DNA of 64,000 nt from Dryococelus australis (taxonomy: Eukaryota; Arthropoda; Insecta; Phasmatodea; Phasmatidae). The notes under the pieces were generated by a model, which worked only from the letters and a program-made list of their open reading frames with translations, was not told the origin of the DNA and did no database searches. Shown in pieces: positions 37,060 to 48,600 of the stretch. Each line of letters opens with the position of its first letter. The first letter of the stretch is position 1. The translations under genes and the position numbers were made by a program. The stretch covers positions 142,746,457-142,810,456 of the forward strand of contig CM056994.1 of NCBI GenBank assembly GCA_029891345.1, read 5' to 3'.

Positions 37060-39165
37060 TGAAAATACCTGCATCAATCGTGATCGAAAGAAGTTTGAGC
37101 GGGCATACTCGTCATGGCTGGGCACTGAAATAATATTTCCCATATGGGATGTTGCCAGTCCACAGGATGGTGGAGTGAATGAAATTCCAACCTGCTAAAC
37201 AAAACGTGGTCGCCCAAAGAAATTGTTAAGCGAAGCATGCGAACGTACTAATAAAAGACGAGTAAAGAGTGCAGCGGACAAGCTAACCTCTCCTGAAGCT
37301 GTCAGTGTTTTGTCTACACGTTTAAGAAGGTATGTAAACACAGTAGGATCAGCGTGTTTGAAGATTATTAGCAGCTGTAGCCCAGATACTTCACAAAAAT
37401 ATACCACACTGTCACAAAACCAGGCAAACGCAGCATTCCATTCTCCCCAAACGAAGCCCTATCACGTCTAATAGAAGCCAGATTATCAAAACAAAAGAAA
37501 ATAAAAGTGTACTTGTTTTGACATCTGTGAAAGAAAAAAATTTATTTTTAATAGCAATGCTCCAGAATTCTGTTTCGCAAAGGAAGAGAGAGCCTGCAGT
37601 CACTGTAATGATTAAAAGGTGACTATTGCACACGCCTTTATTTGCATTAATTCAAAACGAGTTGGTAAGAAAATGGGAAATCAATAATTCCATTAACATT
37701 TGTTAGCTGAAAGTTACACTTCATTTTTGGATTTTTGAAACAATGTGACTGTCGGCGAAAGGAAGACAAGTTGTCATATATCCCAGTTATGGGATGTTAG
37801 TGGGTGAAAAAAAAACTGACATATCTTATGAACGTTCAGTACTCTGAAGCTCTTTACGAAGTGCCGTTGCAAGTTTATTTGGACCACACAGCCAGAGGAA
37901 TATTGGATACTACTGAAGAACGTCTTGAAGGTGAGTTTCATTTGGTCTGCAAGTGAGGCTTTCATGGTTCATCTGAAAAGTCTCTGTATAAGCAGGATTG
38001 GGAGCAAGAGTTATATAGTGATGAAAGTGTTTTTGTTATGTCACTTGTTCCTTTACAACTAATTTGTAAATACAGTGAATCACGGTAAATTCTCGTCTAA
38101 GTTCTACACGTTTCTGTCGACACATGCAACTTCAATTGGTCAAGGAAACTGCAGATGTTATTGAAAGGGAAGAGCAATGAATTCAAATCCAAACAGATAG
38201 AATGAATACATTTAAAGACTGAGGCTACGGATATACATTTTTCGTTGCAGCTGACAATGCTTGATCGCAAAATATTGTGTGCCCTGACAAACACAAGTAC
38301 CTAGCAAAGCCCATTTGCCAGCATATAGCAAGAGGTTCATCCTCATGGACTCAGTCTAATCCAGCAAACGAAGCTGCTTTAAGGTTTGATATTTCACCGC
38401 TCTCCACCTACACCCAATTCTTGGAATTTGTAGTTGATATTTCTTCTAATCGTTTTATGTATAATGTTTGTTTATTTTATTACATATTTCTGTAATATTA
38501 ATGAGTATATAATTTTATCAGGTTTCTTACTTTTACAGGCAAATAAACAAAAAAAGTGTGGTAATGATAACCCTCCTGATTGTCGGCATCAAAAGGAGTA
38601 ATTAATTAAGAACATAAGTATACTATGTCAAGTCAAACAGATCGCCCAAAGCAAGATTTTGGCTCCATACAGACGAAAACACAGCTAGGAGATTTTTCAC
38701 TGACCCAACCACAGCATTATATGGGCCAGTTTGAGACATACTCTACAGGAACAAAAGCTTTGCACAAAAAACTTTACAGCTTATACGAAATGACATCAAT
38801 TATTCACGAGGTGTTAAGAGCATGGTTACATATTAATACGAAGTGCTGTTACACCAATTGGGCAGTTGTCTGAGGAGACACAGGAATCGCGAAATAAAGA
38901 CATCATGAATTACCGACGATTTTTACCTGCAAATCCAGCAGAAGACTACATATCCGTGACTTATTTTGTAGACTGCTACTCTCATCAGATCCAGTGATAT
39001 CATTCACTCGGAAGCTACCAAGACAAAGTGCACACAATCTTCCAGAAGAAATATGAAATGACTTGAATTTAATGATTTTGTATAAGCTGTGTGAAGGCGA
39101 TAATGATGCTGAAATCTGTCGAGACGACACATGTGATGAATTGGATGTTTAGAATGTGATGTGTT
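37060..39165 (+). pseudogene. Decayed RAG1-like / Transib-type transposase
   Basis: Plus strand, pieces in order: KRGRPKKLLSEACERTNKRR (about 37198), LDHTARGILDTTEERLEG (about 37876) with SEKSLYKQDWEQ and SLVPLQLICK, then LQLTMLDRKILCALTNTST (about 38250), IIHEVLRAW (about 38796), SAVTPIGQLSEETQESRNKD (about 38838) and SSDPVISFTRKLPRQ (about 38980). This block order matches an insect transposase family that I associate with Transib/RAG1 cores: the first catalytic Asp lies in a K-W-G-x-D-G-S-S block (here stop-G-F-H-G-S-S, so Asp is lost), the second in TMLDGK (retained), and the Glu in LSEExxExRNK (retained). Stops and frameshifts throughout. AATAAA occurs near 39302. Transib-type terminal repeats were not found. 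Confidence 0.65.
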
Positions 39166-39169
39166 TCTA

Positions 39170-40199
39170 CAGTTTCTAAGCTGATCATGTCTGAATTGAA
39201 ACTGACATGTTTACATAAACATAATACCGGATGCTATATGTGTTGTTATTTATGTTTCATAAAATATGAATATTTCTGTTATAGCCTATTAGTTAGTTAT
39301 AAATAAAATTTTGTATCAAATGTAGTTTCTGCAAGTATTTTAATTTGCGAATTTCCCAAATATAAGGCAAAGATATCCTGTATGGTGTTAGGAAACTTCG
39401 CCTGCAACAAGTATTCACAGTGACTATCACGTATGTTATATTAGTTTGTAAAATTTTGGAAGGAAGAAGTGCTACAGAGCTGATAAAAATATTTTTCAAA
39501 GCTAGAGTTACACTAGTGTTGTGTCCTTCAAATGTACTGTTTCTGAAGAGTGACAAGCGTACATATAATAAACAACTTTTGTTTTTGTTGTTGAACAACC
39601 ACTTCCCCCCTCCCCATCCATCTTATTTGAACAATATAAGCATTCAAACTCGTGTGTTTACTCGTTTTGTCATACCTATCCTCCAGAAAGAACACTGTGC
39701 CAAATATTCAATTAATATTACAAAAAAAAAACAAGTGTATGAGGATTTTTCCAACATGACTATAGAATCTAGCCCACTGTACGCCATAACGAGTATGTAC
39801 ACGGCACGTGACCCGCTACACAGAAAACACTTATTTTACAGCGGAGGAGATGTTTTGTTAGATGGGTAGTATTGTGTGCGTGTTACATAGATACGGACAA
39901 ATAGGCGTTGGCGACTCGTCCGAAATATATATATAAGTATAGTATGCTTATGTTGGTTTTGCGACAACATGCATCTGGCATGAGCAGGTAGGAGTTGTCC
40001 ACCATCTTAGATGACATCACAAGTGTGACCGGTGGCCATTTTTCATCTCCCCCCTCGACACTCCCAACCCACGAACGTCCATCCTAAAAACGCGTGACTC
40101 TAGAAATTATTTTAATAAAAATCTTTTATAAGTAACCTATTATTTATTAAATACATCGTCTCGCCACTTCGATTTTAATTTATTTTCCTAGAAAAAGCG
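39170..40199. other. Non-coding stretch
   Basis: A 149-residue plus-strand open stretch (39420-39869) and a minus-strand one overlapping it are not recognised. Stop-poor by chance or unknown. GC-richer patch at 39980-40090. Confidence 0.3.
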
Positions 40200-40339
40200 C
40201 CTGTTTGTGTAGAAACCTCTACTCGCTCGACTACCACGGCCCGTGTTAGAGTGTCGACCGCTAACGCGTATATTTATTTACAAATTTACGAATTTAATTG
40301 TACATACACAAAAAGGTATACAAAAATTAAGAAAATCGA

Positions 40340-40790
40340 GGAACATATGCTATTAACATCAGACTCACCCCATCATCGCAACCAACAACTAACCCTCACC
40401 CAATAATAAAAATAGAGGAACATATAATATTTACCTCACATATTATCCCCCGCCCCCCTACTTTCGGCAAATTAAACATTAGTCTTACATAACGCTCATA
40501 CAAATTAATTAATGGATTATGCCAATTGGTCAGTAAATTTCGACTTTACCACCAATTTTGTCAATATTGGACACTACAGAATGTGATTTATTACTTTTTT
40601 TTTTTTTTTTTTTTTTTAGCATCCAACACCATAGAGCTCCCATGTCGCCCATTTACAATTTACTTTTTTCAACACGACTGACCTCGTGTATACTTAATAT
40701 ATACTTTATTTTAAGGTAAATTTTTTTAAAAATTAACATAACTCAACATATATCTTTAAACTAATTTTATTCGGTAATGTAAAACATGAG
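40340..40790. repeat. Left terminal inverted repeat of the Polinton (diverged)
   Basis: The reverse complement of 40766-40789 (tcatgttttacattaccg...) matches 55203-55226 (tcatgttgtaaattaccc...). The reverse complement of 40621-40640 (ggagctctatggtgttggat) matches about 55355-55374 (ggagttctgtggtggtagat). The spacing between the two landmarks is about 149 bp here and 152 bp on the right. A third match (40343-40375 to 55671-55702) keeps the same order. A long A/T run lies at 40595-40617. Confidence 0.7.
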
Positions 40791-40819
40791 GAAACACATA
40801 TACACATTGAAAATTTATC

Positions 40820-41300
40820 TTACATACTTTGTTTTGTGTATTGAAAGACACTGTTCCCCAGCGAGTCCTGATTTCTATGGGTAATCGGTATAAAGCTTAA
40901 AACACTGTTTGCAAACATGAATTCTGTACCCATGTGAAGTAATCTGCGAGTTAACCACTCGTGAAATGTTATTTTGTAACAAAAATGCGAAATATTCGTA
41001 GTTTCGTCCTTCACCATCAGAAGATCGATATGTTCAGTTTTCTCATTTTTAGTCGCATGTGTTGGCGCCATTTTCACCTAGCATTCAGCGAGTACACATT
41101 TACAGACATACCAGGGTTATTGTTCTCAAGGACACTTATTTCATGTGGTGGAGTCGGAGAATCAAGTAAGCTAAAATCAAATTTTTCTCCCACCTCAACA
41201 TATCTCTTGTCCACATACTGCGGATTCCATGACTTAGCAAATCCGGCCAACACTGACAACTTGAAACATTGGTTGTCATAGTTGTGGGGTTGGTTATGAT
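40820..41300 (-). pseudogene. Polinton DNA polymerase B, N-terminal region remnant
   Basis: Protein-primed family B polymerases replicate Polintons. The minus strand reads CFKLSVLAG (about 41265), matching the CFxWAVLSA element. It continues with KRYVEVGEKFDFSLLDSP, NNPGMSVNVYSLNA (matching (N/D)xxISVNVxGLx) and, in another frame, THATKNEKTEHIDLLMVKDE and ISHFC, matching YPLxxTKxxKxxHVDLLLIxxxxxxHYC(W)IKN. A degenerate Cys/His segment follows (GTEFMFANSVLSF). These belong to the N-terminal part preceding the exonuclease and polymerase domains. No polymerase catalytic motif (DxxSLYP, YxDTD) follows: the terminal repeat begins about 30 bp on, so the C-terminal two-thirds or more is deleted. Confidence 0.7.
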
Positions 41301-41394
41301 ATGTTTGTGTTTGATAAAGTTGGTAAGGTCAACATTCGTCAATAGCTGTGAGGATCCATCCTCTATGTTACACAGAGGAAGCCCCTGACACATA

Positions 41395-41880
41395 TTCATC
41401 TGCACAAGTAGACCATCCATCCGTGAAATCGACACACCACATATCGAACACATTTACTTTACTTGGGTGAGGCTCTTCCTACAGCAATACCTCTCATGCC
41501 GATGGGCACTGTTGATGGAATGAAGGTCTTTTCACAGAAGCGACACTTATATGTAATATCGGAATTGTTCAGCAGAGGTGGTTGAGCATATAGTGGTCGC
41601 CGGAACAGATGTCGATGGTCCAGTAAGTGAAGCAGTGGTCACAGCTGAAGAATTTGATGGCACTTCTACTGGCCCTGAGCCAAAAATTTCCGAAGACACT
41701 GGAAATTGTGGTAGACACATATGTGCCTCAGCCGAAGAGGCAGATGATATGACTAAAGAGGAAGAATAGGTGGCATTGCTGGTACCACTCCCAAAGAAGT
41801 CAATGGCACTGCTATAGATACCATTAGCTCTGGAGTGTCCTAAGACATCGCAGATGCAATATATGTCGAGTATACAAGCT
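41395..41880 (-). pseudogene. Zinc-finger and Ser/Thr-rich linker upstream of polymerase B
   Basis: The minus strand reads a Ser/Thr/Ala-rich segment (41880-41590), then YKCRFCEKTFIPST (about 41555) and CSICGVSISRMDGL (about 41450), two C2H2-finger starts whose second halves are degraded. Polinton polymerases and accessory ORFs of arthropods often begin with C2H2 fingers, so this is probably the N-terminal part of the polymerase gene or an adjacent DNA-binding ORF. The frame changes between the fingers. Confidence 0.5.
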
Positions 41881-41949
41881 AGATGAAACGATGTAAATTA
41901 TTCTTCGACAAACTGGATATTCCCCAAAAGGTGCCATTATTTATTTCAA

Positions 41950-42060
41950 TTAGATCCTCTTCTCCCTTTGTTTTTTTTTCCCCTCCACGAATCCTGCCAA
42001 CACCACTCTATCCCCTCTCCCCACACCTAATCCCCACTCCAGTCAACATTCCATCGGACA
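41950..42060. repeat. Pyrimidine-rich tract
   Basis: C/T-rich on the plus strand (tcccctccacgaatcc, ctatcccctctcccc). It lies between Polinton ORFs and has no coding signal. Confidence 0.5.
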
Positions 42061-42649
42061 CACTGTCTGTTTTAACCTGAAGGCTTGTGTTCATTCCCAA
42101 GTCTATTTGTGCAAATTCAGCCTAAATCAGTATTATCCCAACATATAAATATGTTGTTTATTATAAATACACAATTTATTTTTTTTAGAGATTTATTTAA
42201 GAAAATTAATGATAGTCCAATAATTTAGGGTCAAAATACGAAATTTTAGTTGTGATACTTACACAATTTATTAAACATATAAATACAAAAATTCTATAAT
42301 GCAAAAAAAAATCTGTCTCTGTTCATGGTTTTATTTAATTGTTATTCGGAACCATTGTCGCGGCGACTTCTTGTCTAGTCGTAGGCAGCAGATTCGCAGT
42401 CCAAGGACGAGGCACACCATTTGCGGAGCGGCTGCGCGTTCCTCCACGTGCATGTCCAGTCAGGTTCTGACCTGTCGCAGATGTGCTGCTGCTAGTTGGC
42501 GTAAAGTTTCGCCTGCTTTCACAGCGACGAACACCTGTACTCGAACTGTACAACAATGATTTCAACTTCGTTTTTGCACAAGTCACTCGGACATTTTATT
42601 GTATGTGGGCCACGCCATGTATACCAGTCCTTGTGAATACTGTATCAGC

Positions 42650-42900
42650 ATGTCACACAGCATGTTTCCCACTTGATGTTACAGAATCTTGACTTCGTCC
42701 CACTCCAGTCCATGGTAGTACTTGGTCAGAAAGTCGATAGTTTTCTTGCTTTTCTCGTCCAAAAATTTCCTCGAAGAAGGGGGTCGGAAAGATTGCATGC
42801 ATGTTTTTTCTATTGTCATCGTAGCACACTGCGATCTTCTTGAGCACATAGCTGCTCTGGCTCTGGACGCCATGCAGATTACAGTACATCCTGCTACTGT
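42650..42900 (-). pseudogene. Unidentified conserved-looking Polinton ORF downstream of the capsid gene
   Basis: Two frames together read VLKKIAVCYDDNRKNMHAIF, then KFLDEKSKKTIDFLTKYYHG and LEWDE. A single frameshift lies at the Pro/Ser-rich junction near 42785. The HGLxW(D/E) ending of the block recalls an ORF of unknown function near the capsid gene in arthropod Polintons. I cannot assign a role. Confidence 0.35.
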
Positions 42901-42919
42901 CTATTCTTTAAACTGACTA

Positions 42920-44060
42920 TACAGATATCGCTCATGGAACATTATATTTATACCCTCTGCGGCATTCCCGAAAATATCTTGACGATTTTGTCTAGACAAG
43001 TGTACGATGCGAGTTTGTCGTGAATTATAAGGCTGGAAGCATACATGTGTGTGGGCTTATTTCCATGTGTAGTGAATTTGATCCTGCAGCAAATCACATT
43101 CGAACTGATATGCTCGTCCTGTTTGCTTCCGTCGAACATCATGAATGTAACTAAACTTTTCAAGTTGTCTGGGCTCAACATCGGGGATTGGGTGTGCCAT
43201 TTGTATCCATTGAAATCAGTATACACTTGATATGCCAGCGGGTACTGACCATTTTCAAAGTTCATGTTCTTGTCCACATACGGATAGGTTTCTTGGTGGC
43301 AAAGCTGGACTTCACCATCCAGTTGATGTGCTTGCTTGCGGGCAGTCCGGGGTAGGTCTCTAGACTCCATGACCTGAAAGCGAAATCGATGTTTTCGCCA
43401 TCTTCCACATTCTTCAGCATACTGTTGTGTTCGGTAGTACTCAGCAGAATGTGTGGCAGAATCCATTTAACAGAATGTAGCTTCAGTTCCTCTGTCACCA
43501 GGTTCTCGCCCGTACCCAATATGGCAATTGTACGCATATTGGCTAAAAGCAGTACGAGTTACTGCTTCAAAACGATGATACTTTGTTTCTAATCTTTGGA
43601 GAACCCCAAAATCATTAGAGGAATACAGACCCCAGCCTACCATATTGACTGCAGACAGCTCGTTTAGCATTAGCGAGAGGCAATTTTTTATTCTATTCAT
43701 TTTTCCGACATCTCTCTTCTGGTCTACTTCGACACAGTTGAGCAAATATGTGATGCGATCGATGAGGTGGAGAACACCATTGCTCATTTTTTTCGTCGAT
43801 ACTAGGTTGGATCCAACTTCTTTCATATGTGTCGGCCTCAATCACAGGAATCACTCACAAGGAAGAGTGCAGATATACTGGCTTTGGACTGCTATTCGAT
43901 CTTCCGATAGCAAAATGTATGGTCCCATCAGGAATTGCTAGTATAATTGAAGTTTAACTTTCGCGACACTGTCTACAAAAATGACCGGCTCATCAATGTT
44001 TATGTAATTTTCAATGGCGATCGACCTCGAAGCTAAAACTGTGATGGAAAATCTCGGAAT
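42920..44060 (-). pseudogene. Polinton major capsid protein (double jelly-roll) remnant
   Basis: Minus-strand pieces in order: NCLSLMLNELSAVNMVGWGL with YSSNDFGVLQR (about 43690-43600), GENLVTEELKLHSVKWILPHI (about 43510), DGENIDFAFRSWSLETYPGL (about 43400), NFENGQYPLAYQVYTDFNGY (about 43260-43200) and SLIIHDKLASYT (about 43035). The order and motifs (IPxxxRSWxLxEYPxLP; LNFxxxxxxLxYxxYxxF; CLIIHDxxVEYNP near the C-terminus) match the Polinton major capsid protein, a double jelly-roll protein related to those of adenovirus-like viruses. There are at least four frame changes between 43841 and 42948. It lies downstream of the minor capsid gene on the same strand. Confidence 0.75.
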
Positions 44061-44159
44061 GTTTTAAAACTTTCGTGACCTGCGGCATTCTGATTATTGG
44101 TGTGATGTGCTACTTTTATTTATTGCTTCTGGACACAGTAAATCATATTCCTATTTTCT

Positions 44160-44800
44160 CAAATGCAAGTATAGTGAGATTTATTCATTTCGAAATTCAC
44201 CAACTATCCATGCTGGTGAACGATCTTCATTACCACCTTGCGTGCTCTCTTCACGACGACCAGCAGGTAACTGATGCTTTGCTGTGTCACCACCAGTTTA
44301 TACACTGGACGGACCATAGCCGAAAACTTTTGAAGAGTTTTACCTGGTCTACTGTTGAGATGTGAACCACTTGCCAAATTACAGTTTATTCGTATCACAT
44401 AAAAGGCAAGATGTTTAGAGGCTGTGATGATTTGTGGATTTTTCCAGCATCGTATATGCGTGGCTCGAACCCCAGCATCATTCCGATCGAATCTGGTTTC
44501 GCGAAGTCGATATCTTCTCTATATCTGACAACATTATTCAAAGGACTGGAATTACCATGTATTACGAATTCCGTGTTGGGAGACAGCAAATCTTCGATGT
44601 ACCTGGGAATGTCGTATATTTTGTAAGAGCCAAGATGTACCTGGGAATGTAGTGTATTTTTTAAGAGCCAATGGGCAATGGCACCTTGCGAAAAACATTG
44701 CCATTTTCCACATGATATATTTCGCAGTTTATTTCGTAGATGTCCGGTGTCGCATTGTAGGTTTGACGATCGACCATACCTATGCACCATTCCCTTCCAG
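44160..44800 (-). pseudogene. Polinton minor capsid (penton-like) protein remnant
   Basis: The minus strand reads YDIPRYIEDLL (about 44600), DIDFAKPDSIGMMLGFEPRI (about 44510), then in a second frame IRINCNLASGSHLNSRPGKT (about 44395), an intervening segment, and KRARKVVMKIVHQHG (about 44250) before LVNF. These correspond to the minor capsid motifs IPxxxYxxxDI..., DFxxxxSIGxxLGF, VNxIRIxCNxxxGSYxNxxxxHTIHxF and ISxxxxxxVDQxGxLVxFR. The protein forms the capsid vertices. One frameshift near 44400 and a 38-bp tandem duplication at 44596-44671 disrupt it. Confidence 0.8.
44596..44671. repeat. 38-bp direct duplication inside the minor capsid remnant
   Basis: gatgtacctgggaatg occurs at 44596 and 44634, each followed by a variant of gtattttgtaagagccaa. 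The duplication adds 38 bp, which shifts the frame. Confidence 0.85.
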
Positions 44801-44899
44801 GTCGAGTGGAGGATAGTGTACAGTAAATAGCTCGGAGCTATGACCCGTCAAGTTAAGCATTATCGACATGAGAAATGGTTTCCGTTACATGTATATCCA

Positions 44900-45230
44900 T
44901 TTAATTCAATTACTTGTACGAACAAACAAGGAACCTATGAAACATGTGTCAGCAGTTCCATGTATTTGGTATCTGCTACATCTCATAGTTGTCAGTTTGT
45001 AATTTTAGGTACAGTCGTAGCTCGGGTGGAGGATTAAAATTACCGAATCTGTTGTAGTAGTCTGTAAGTTTTTGATATTTCACATGAGTAACCCAGTGTG
45101 TACTCGGCCCAACTGTCATGTCCAGGTTGATTACGGCACATTCGACACATTTGGGTTTAGGGAGCAAAGCATCTCGCATGAATACTTATTAAAAATTAGG
45201 TATTTTTACTGTGTGCAAAAAGTTCCGAAT
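44900..45230 (-). pseudogene. Polinton adenain-like cysteine protease remnant
   Basis: The minus strand (from 45179) reads MRDALLPKPK, then ECAVINLDMTVGPSTHWVTH, then DYYNRFGNFNPPPELRLYL. This matches the maturation protease of Polintons and adenovirus-like elements: (F)MRDxLP, ECGIVNLDxxxGxGTHWVAY, (Y)FDSFGNxxPPxEL. The catalytic His of THWV is present. The Asp of YFDSFG reads Asn (YYNRFG). About 40 codons on, NTWNC is followed by a stop where the family has C-G-H-x-C, so the nucleophile Cys is visible but the Gly after it is mutated to a stop. An upstream stop lies at about 44990. Clearly inactive. Confidence 0.8.
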
Positions 45231-45399
45231 CCATGTTCGTGAGCGGTCGTGTCGGTATTTATTTCATTGTCGTCTCTTCCTGCTTCATTGCTTTTGAACA
45301 TCTCCTCCCACTGGATATGGCCTTAGGTAAAGGCCTTCGCTGCAAACTTACCCATAGCAATAGCTTCCATATTTGCATTGTGCCTTGGGGGGTCCGTCA

Positions 45400-45680
45400 A
45401 CTACTTCCATTCGTTCGATGCTGTATTGATTACTCAGACAATACCGCACATGTCTCCAATTAAGCACTCGAGGTCCCTGAGTGCAGGCAAAAGTAGTGGA
45501 AAAAATCCACCAGTATATGTTTCCTTGGTCTTGTATGCTTTTCTTCCCTTTTTCACTTCTTTTCGTTGCACATTCCACTAGCTTTTGGGACACACGCCCA
45601 ACTTCGCTTTGGATATCACCATGTTCGAAACGCTCTACGCTGCCATTTTTTATCTCTAAGCCCAGTATCAGACGATTTTC
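45400..45680 (-). pseudogene. Polinton protein VI-like small ORF remnant
   Basis: The minus strand reads a Lys-rich stretch and then TGGFFPLLLPALRDLECLIG followed by DMCGIV. It matches the G-G-F-L-P-L-(I/L)-P-x-x-x-x-L-x-x-L-x-G hydrophobic segment at the C-terminus of the protein VI-like/PW protein of Polintons, which probably acts in membrane lysis or as capsid cement. Gly and Ala of the hydrophobic segment are partly replaced, and stops flank it. It lies just upstream of the protease gene, as expected of a virion-gene cluster. Confidence 0.55.
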
Positions 45681-45699
45681 ATATCTCCTCGGTCCTATG

Positions 45700-48600
45700 C
45701 GCGAGTATCTTGTCTGCCTGCTGCTTAACTTTCAGATCTTTGTTCAGGGTATATGCAATGTCGTGTTGCTTGCACACTTCGTTTAGTGTACTGATACCTG
45801 CATCATCACATACCAGACTTTAAACGAGCTTATTTCCCAGCCCACAGAACATGTATGAAGGAATGTGCAGCTAAAGTGGTAGATTGTTGATCAGCGTATC
45901 GACGACGATCCCGCTTACAGCTATGGGCTTTAGGGGGTAGTTTCCTTAATTTTTTTCTCATAATCAAATGTTTCTGCTTATTAGCTTGATTAAATTCACA
46001 ATAACTTGATAGTTGAATGTTAAAAATTACCTTTATCAGCTCTTAAACTAATTTTATTATGGTTTATAAAAAATATTATGCTGATTTTTATTAAACCTAA
46101 ACATGAATTGATTACATGTTTTCTGAAGAATTTTAGTTTTCTGTAAACTGTGGAACTATGTTCATAGCGGTACTTCATGCTTTTTTTTTACATTTCCTCT
46201 AGAATACTTAAAAAAATTTGATATTTCCATACCCCTTGAATCGTAGGATTTATCGCTTTTCTAAAAGTAGCGTCTGCAAAGTAATGGAAAAAGATTACAA
46301 AGAAACGAAGCTCAGCAATATGGGAAAAAACCTTGTACATTTCATAATATATTTCACCATCGAGCTCAAATAACACATAACGGTTACCATATACGACAGA
46401 GAAACTATTAACTGTCAAATAGTTGCTGAGAAGTGGCGCACTCCTCGCCAGTGTGGCTCGTCGTGGAACTACGTGGGTTCGCGGAGAAAAAACAGGGTGA
46501 TGAGGTGTGCTGGGAAGGGACCAAAGTGCCTAATGGTAGGCCACCTGCGGTTTCAGAGCCAGGTAGCTTGCTTGTATAAAAGTGATGGGGGATCTGCCAT
46601 CTTCCTACCAGACAGTTCTCGGAACCGGCCAACGCTCCAAATATTCGCTGTGTTTTGAGTTTTTAGTAAACTTTGTCTCCATACTTTGAATTTTCCGAAA
46701 ACTATGGTACCTTGAAAACACTAAATACTCTTTTCAAATTTCCAAATGAATTTAACTATACCTTCAGACTGGTTAAACTAATGACGACATTTGGAGTAGT
46801 GTTTTTATCTGTATTACATGCCGTAATATTGTGTGTTCTTTTCCCAAAATAATTCAAATAATTGGAAGATGACTGTTCAGCATGTAAATAAAAAATATTG
46901 TAAATCCATGGGCTGTTTAGCTATCATTTCAAACAAAACTGTTGACCAGACATCTAAATACATGTTATGAAATTAATGAAACGTTTTCATTACTGTGCTG
47001 AATCTCAATTAACAGACAAAATAAGTTTTATGAGTCGCCTACAGTAACTGATCTTTTTTTTATTTTGTTTACGTATTCAGTATATAAAGCGAGAAATAAA
47101 AAAAACCTTAGGCGTAAAAATATTTTTAATCAGAAAATGTGTGATAAAGTAGCCTATGTAAAGAAAATTGTTGCTACTGATGATAAATAGTTTGCGCACA
47201 TTTCAGCAGATATTTTCTTTTGTTTTTGAATCAAAGCACATTTGTGAAATGTGGTATATAATAATGCCTTAGTTTACGCACATTGTTACAATAATAGTAT
47301 TACAAAATATAACGAATACGACCATTTCGATCACAGAGGAATAAAAACAATGTATCGTATGTATCTGTATCTACATACATATTCATTCAATGATAAAGAC
47401 ATTAGAAATGTCGAGCGCCTGTAAGATTTCCCTATCCCGTAAATTAACATTTCTCGTGTAAAGTCGGATGTAGTTCATGTGACATGGTCTGTGACACTAT
47501 TAATGCATATTTTGCTAATAGATTGTGTGCCTATTCTCGAAGCAGCAACGCCTAAGAAACTTTTACTGAAGAAAACATTGGGAAAATACAATTTGAAAAA
47601 TCACACAAGCATTGTTACCAAATACAGGGTCAGCTTCACATAGCAGATAGGAACTTGTGTGATATAGTAATATATTGTGACAGTGGGATGGCGACGAATT
47701 CTGAAGATATAACATATTTCTCAAGCTGCGTAGATTAGATATAGAATGCTTGTTACCAGAATAGGCAAACAGTCCAATAAGCAGAGGAATGTGTGCACGG
47801 GATCCACCGTACATACTGGAGGCATAATACAGAGGCAAAGATAGTATACAAGTCGGAAATAAGAATGTTACATTGTAAAACATTTTTATTAGGTCGCTTA
47901 GCTTAGAAATGCAATTAATACCATACACTGAAAAAGAAATTGGTATTTCTGTAAATAAAAATCGTCTTAATCATTCGTTAAAATTATATTTTCCATAATT
48001 AGTGTTTTTGTAGGTAATGTAAAATATAGAAATATGTATTTTCTATTTAAATTAGTTAACAAACGATATAACTACATTGTTTGATATGTATGTTTTTAAA
48101 TTGTAGTATCTGATATAAGGCATTTAGATTTATTTCGAATTATGTTATAAATTATCGGTTTGTATGTTATTAAAATAAAGCATCTCATATCTATGGCATT
48201 ACAAATAACAGGCCAGTTTATTTCTTATAACAACAACAAAGTAGGAAGAAAATGTTTCAACACACTAGTGATGAAAAGTGGTGTGTAGCCGGAAAGAGGA
48301 AAAAATTTACTTTGTTCACAACATTTTACAAATGGTACACAATTGACTAAACGATTTTGGTAGCTATGCTCTGTTTAATTTCAAGCCCCACTGTGCAGCA
48401 TTCCAAACCAAAGGTAACAATTAACGTTGCCATTTATCTAATGGGCCTACCTAGAAGGCATACAAAACGAAAAATGAAAGAGGCACGAAAACATTTTTAG
48501 AAACATATATATATATATGTCTCTAGTATGCGAATTCTTTCTTATAATTTTATATACATACAGGTACACCAACACACACACGCATGCACGCACGCACACA

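Noticed and set aside
39420..39869. 149-residue plus-strand open stretch as a host gene
   Set aside because: No recognisable motif, and the opposite strand is also open over part of it. AT-rich chance openness cannot be excluded.
41578..41769. 63-residue acidic plus-strand open stretch
   Set aside because: It is antisense to the Ser/Thr-rich linker that leads into the zinc fingers of the Polinton.
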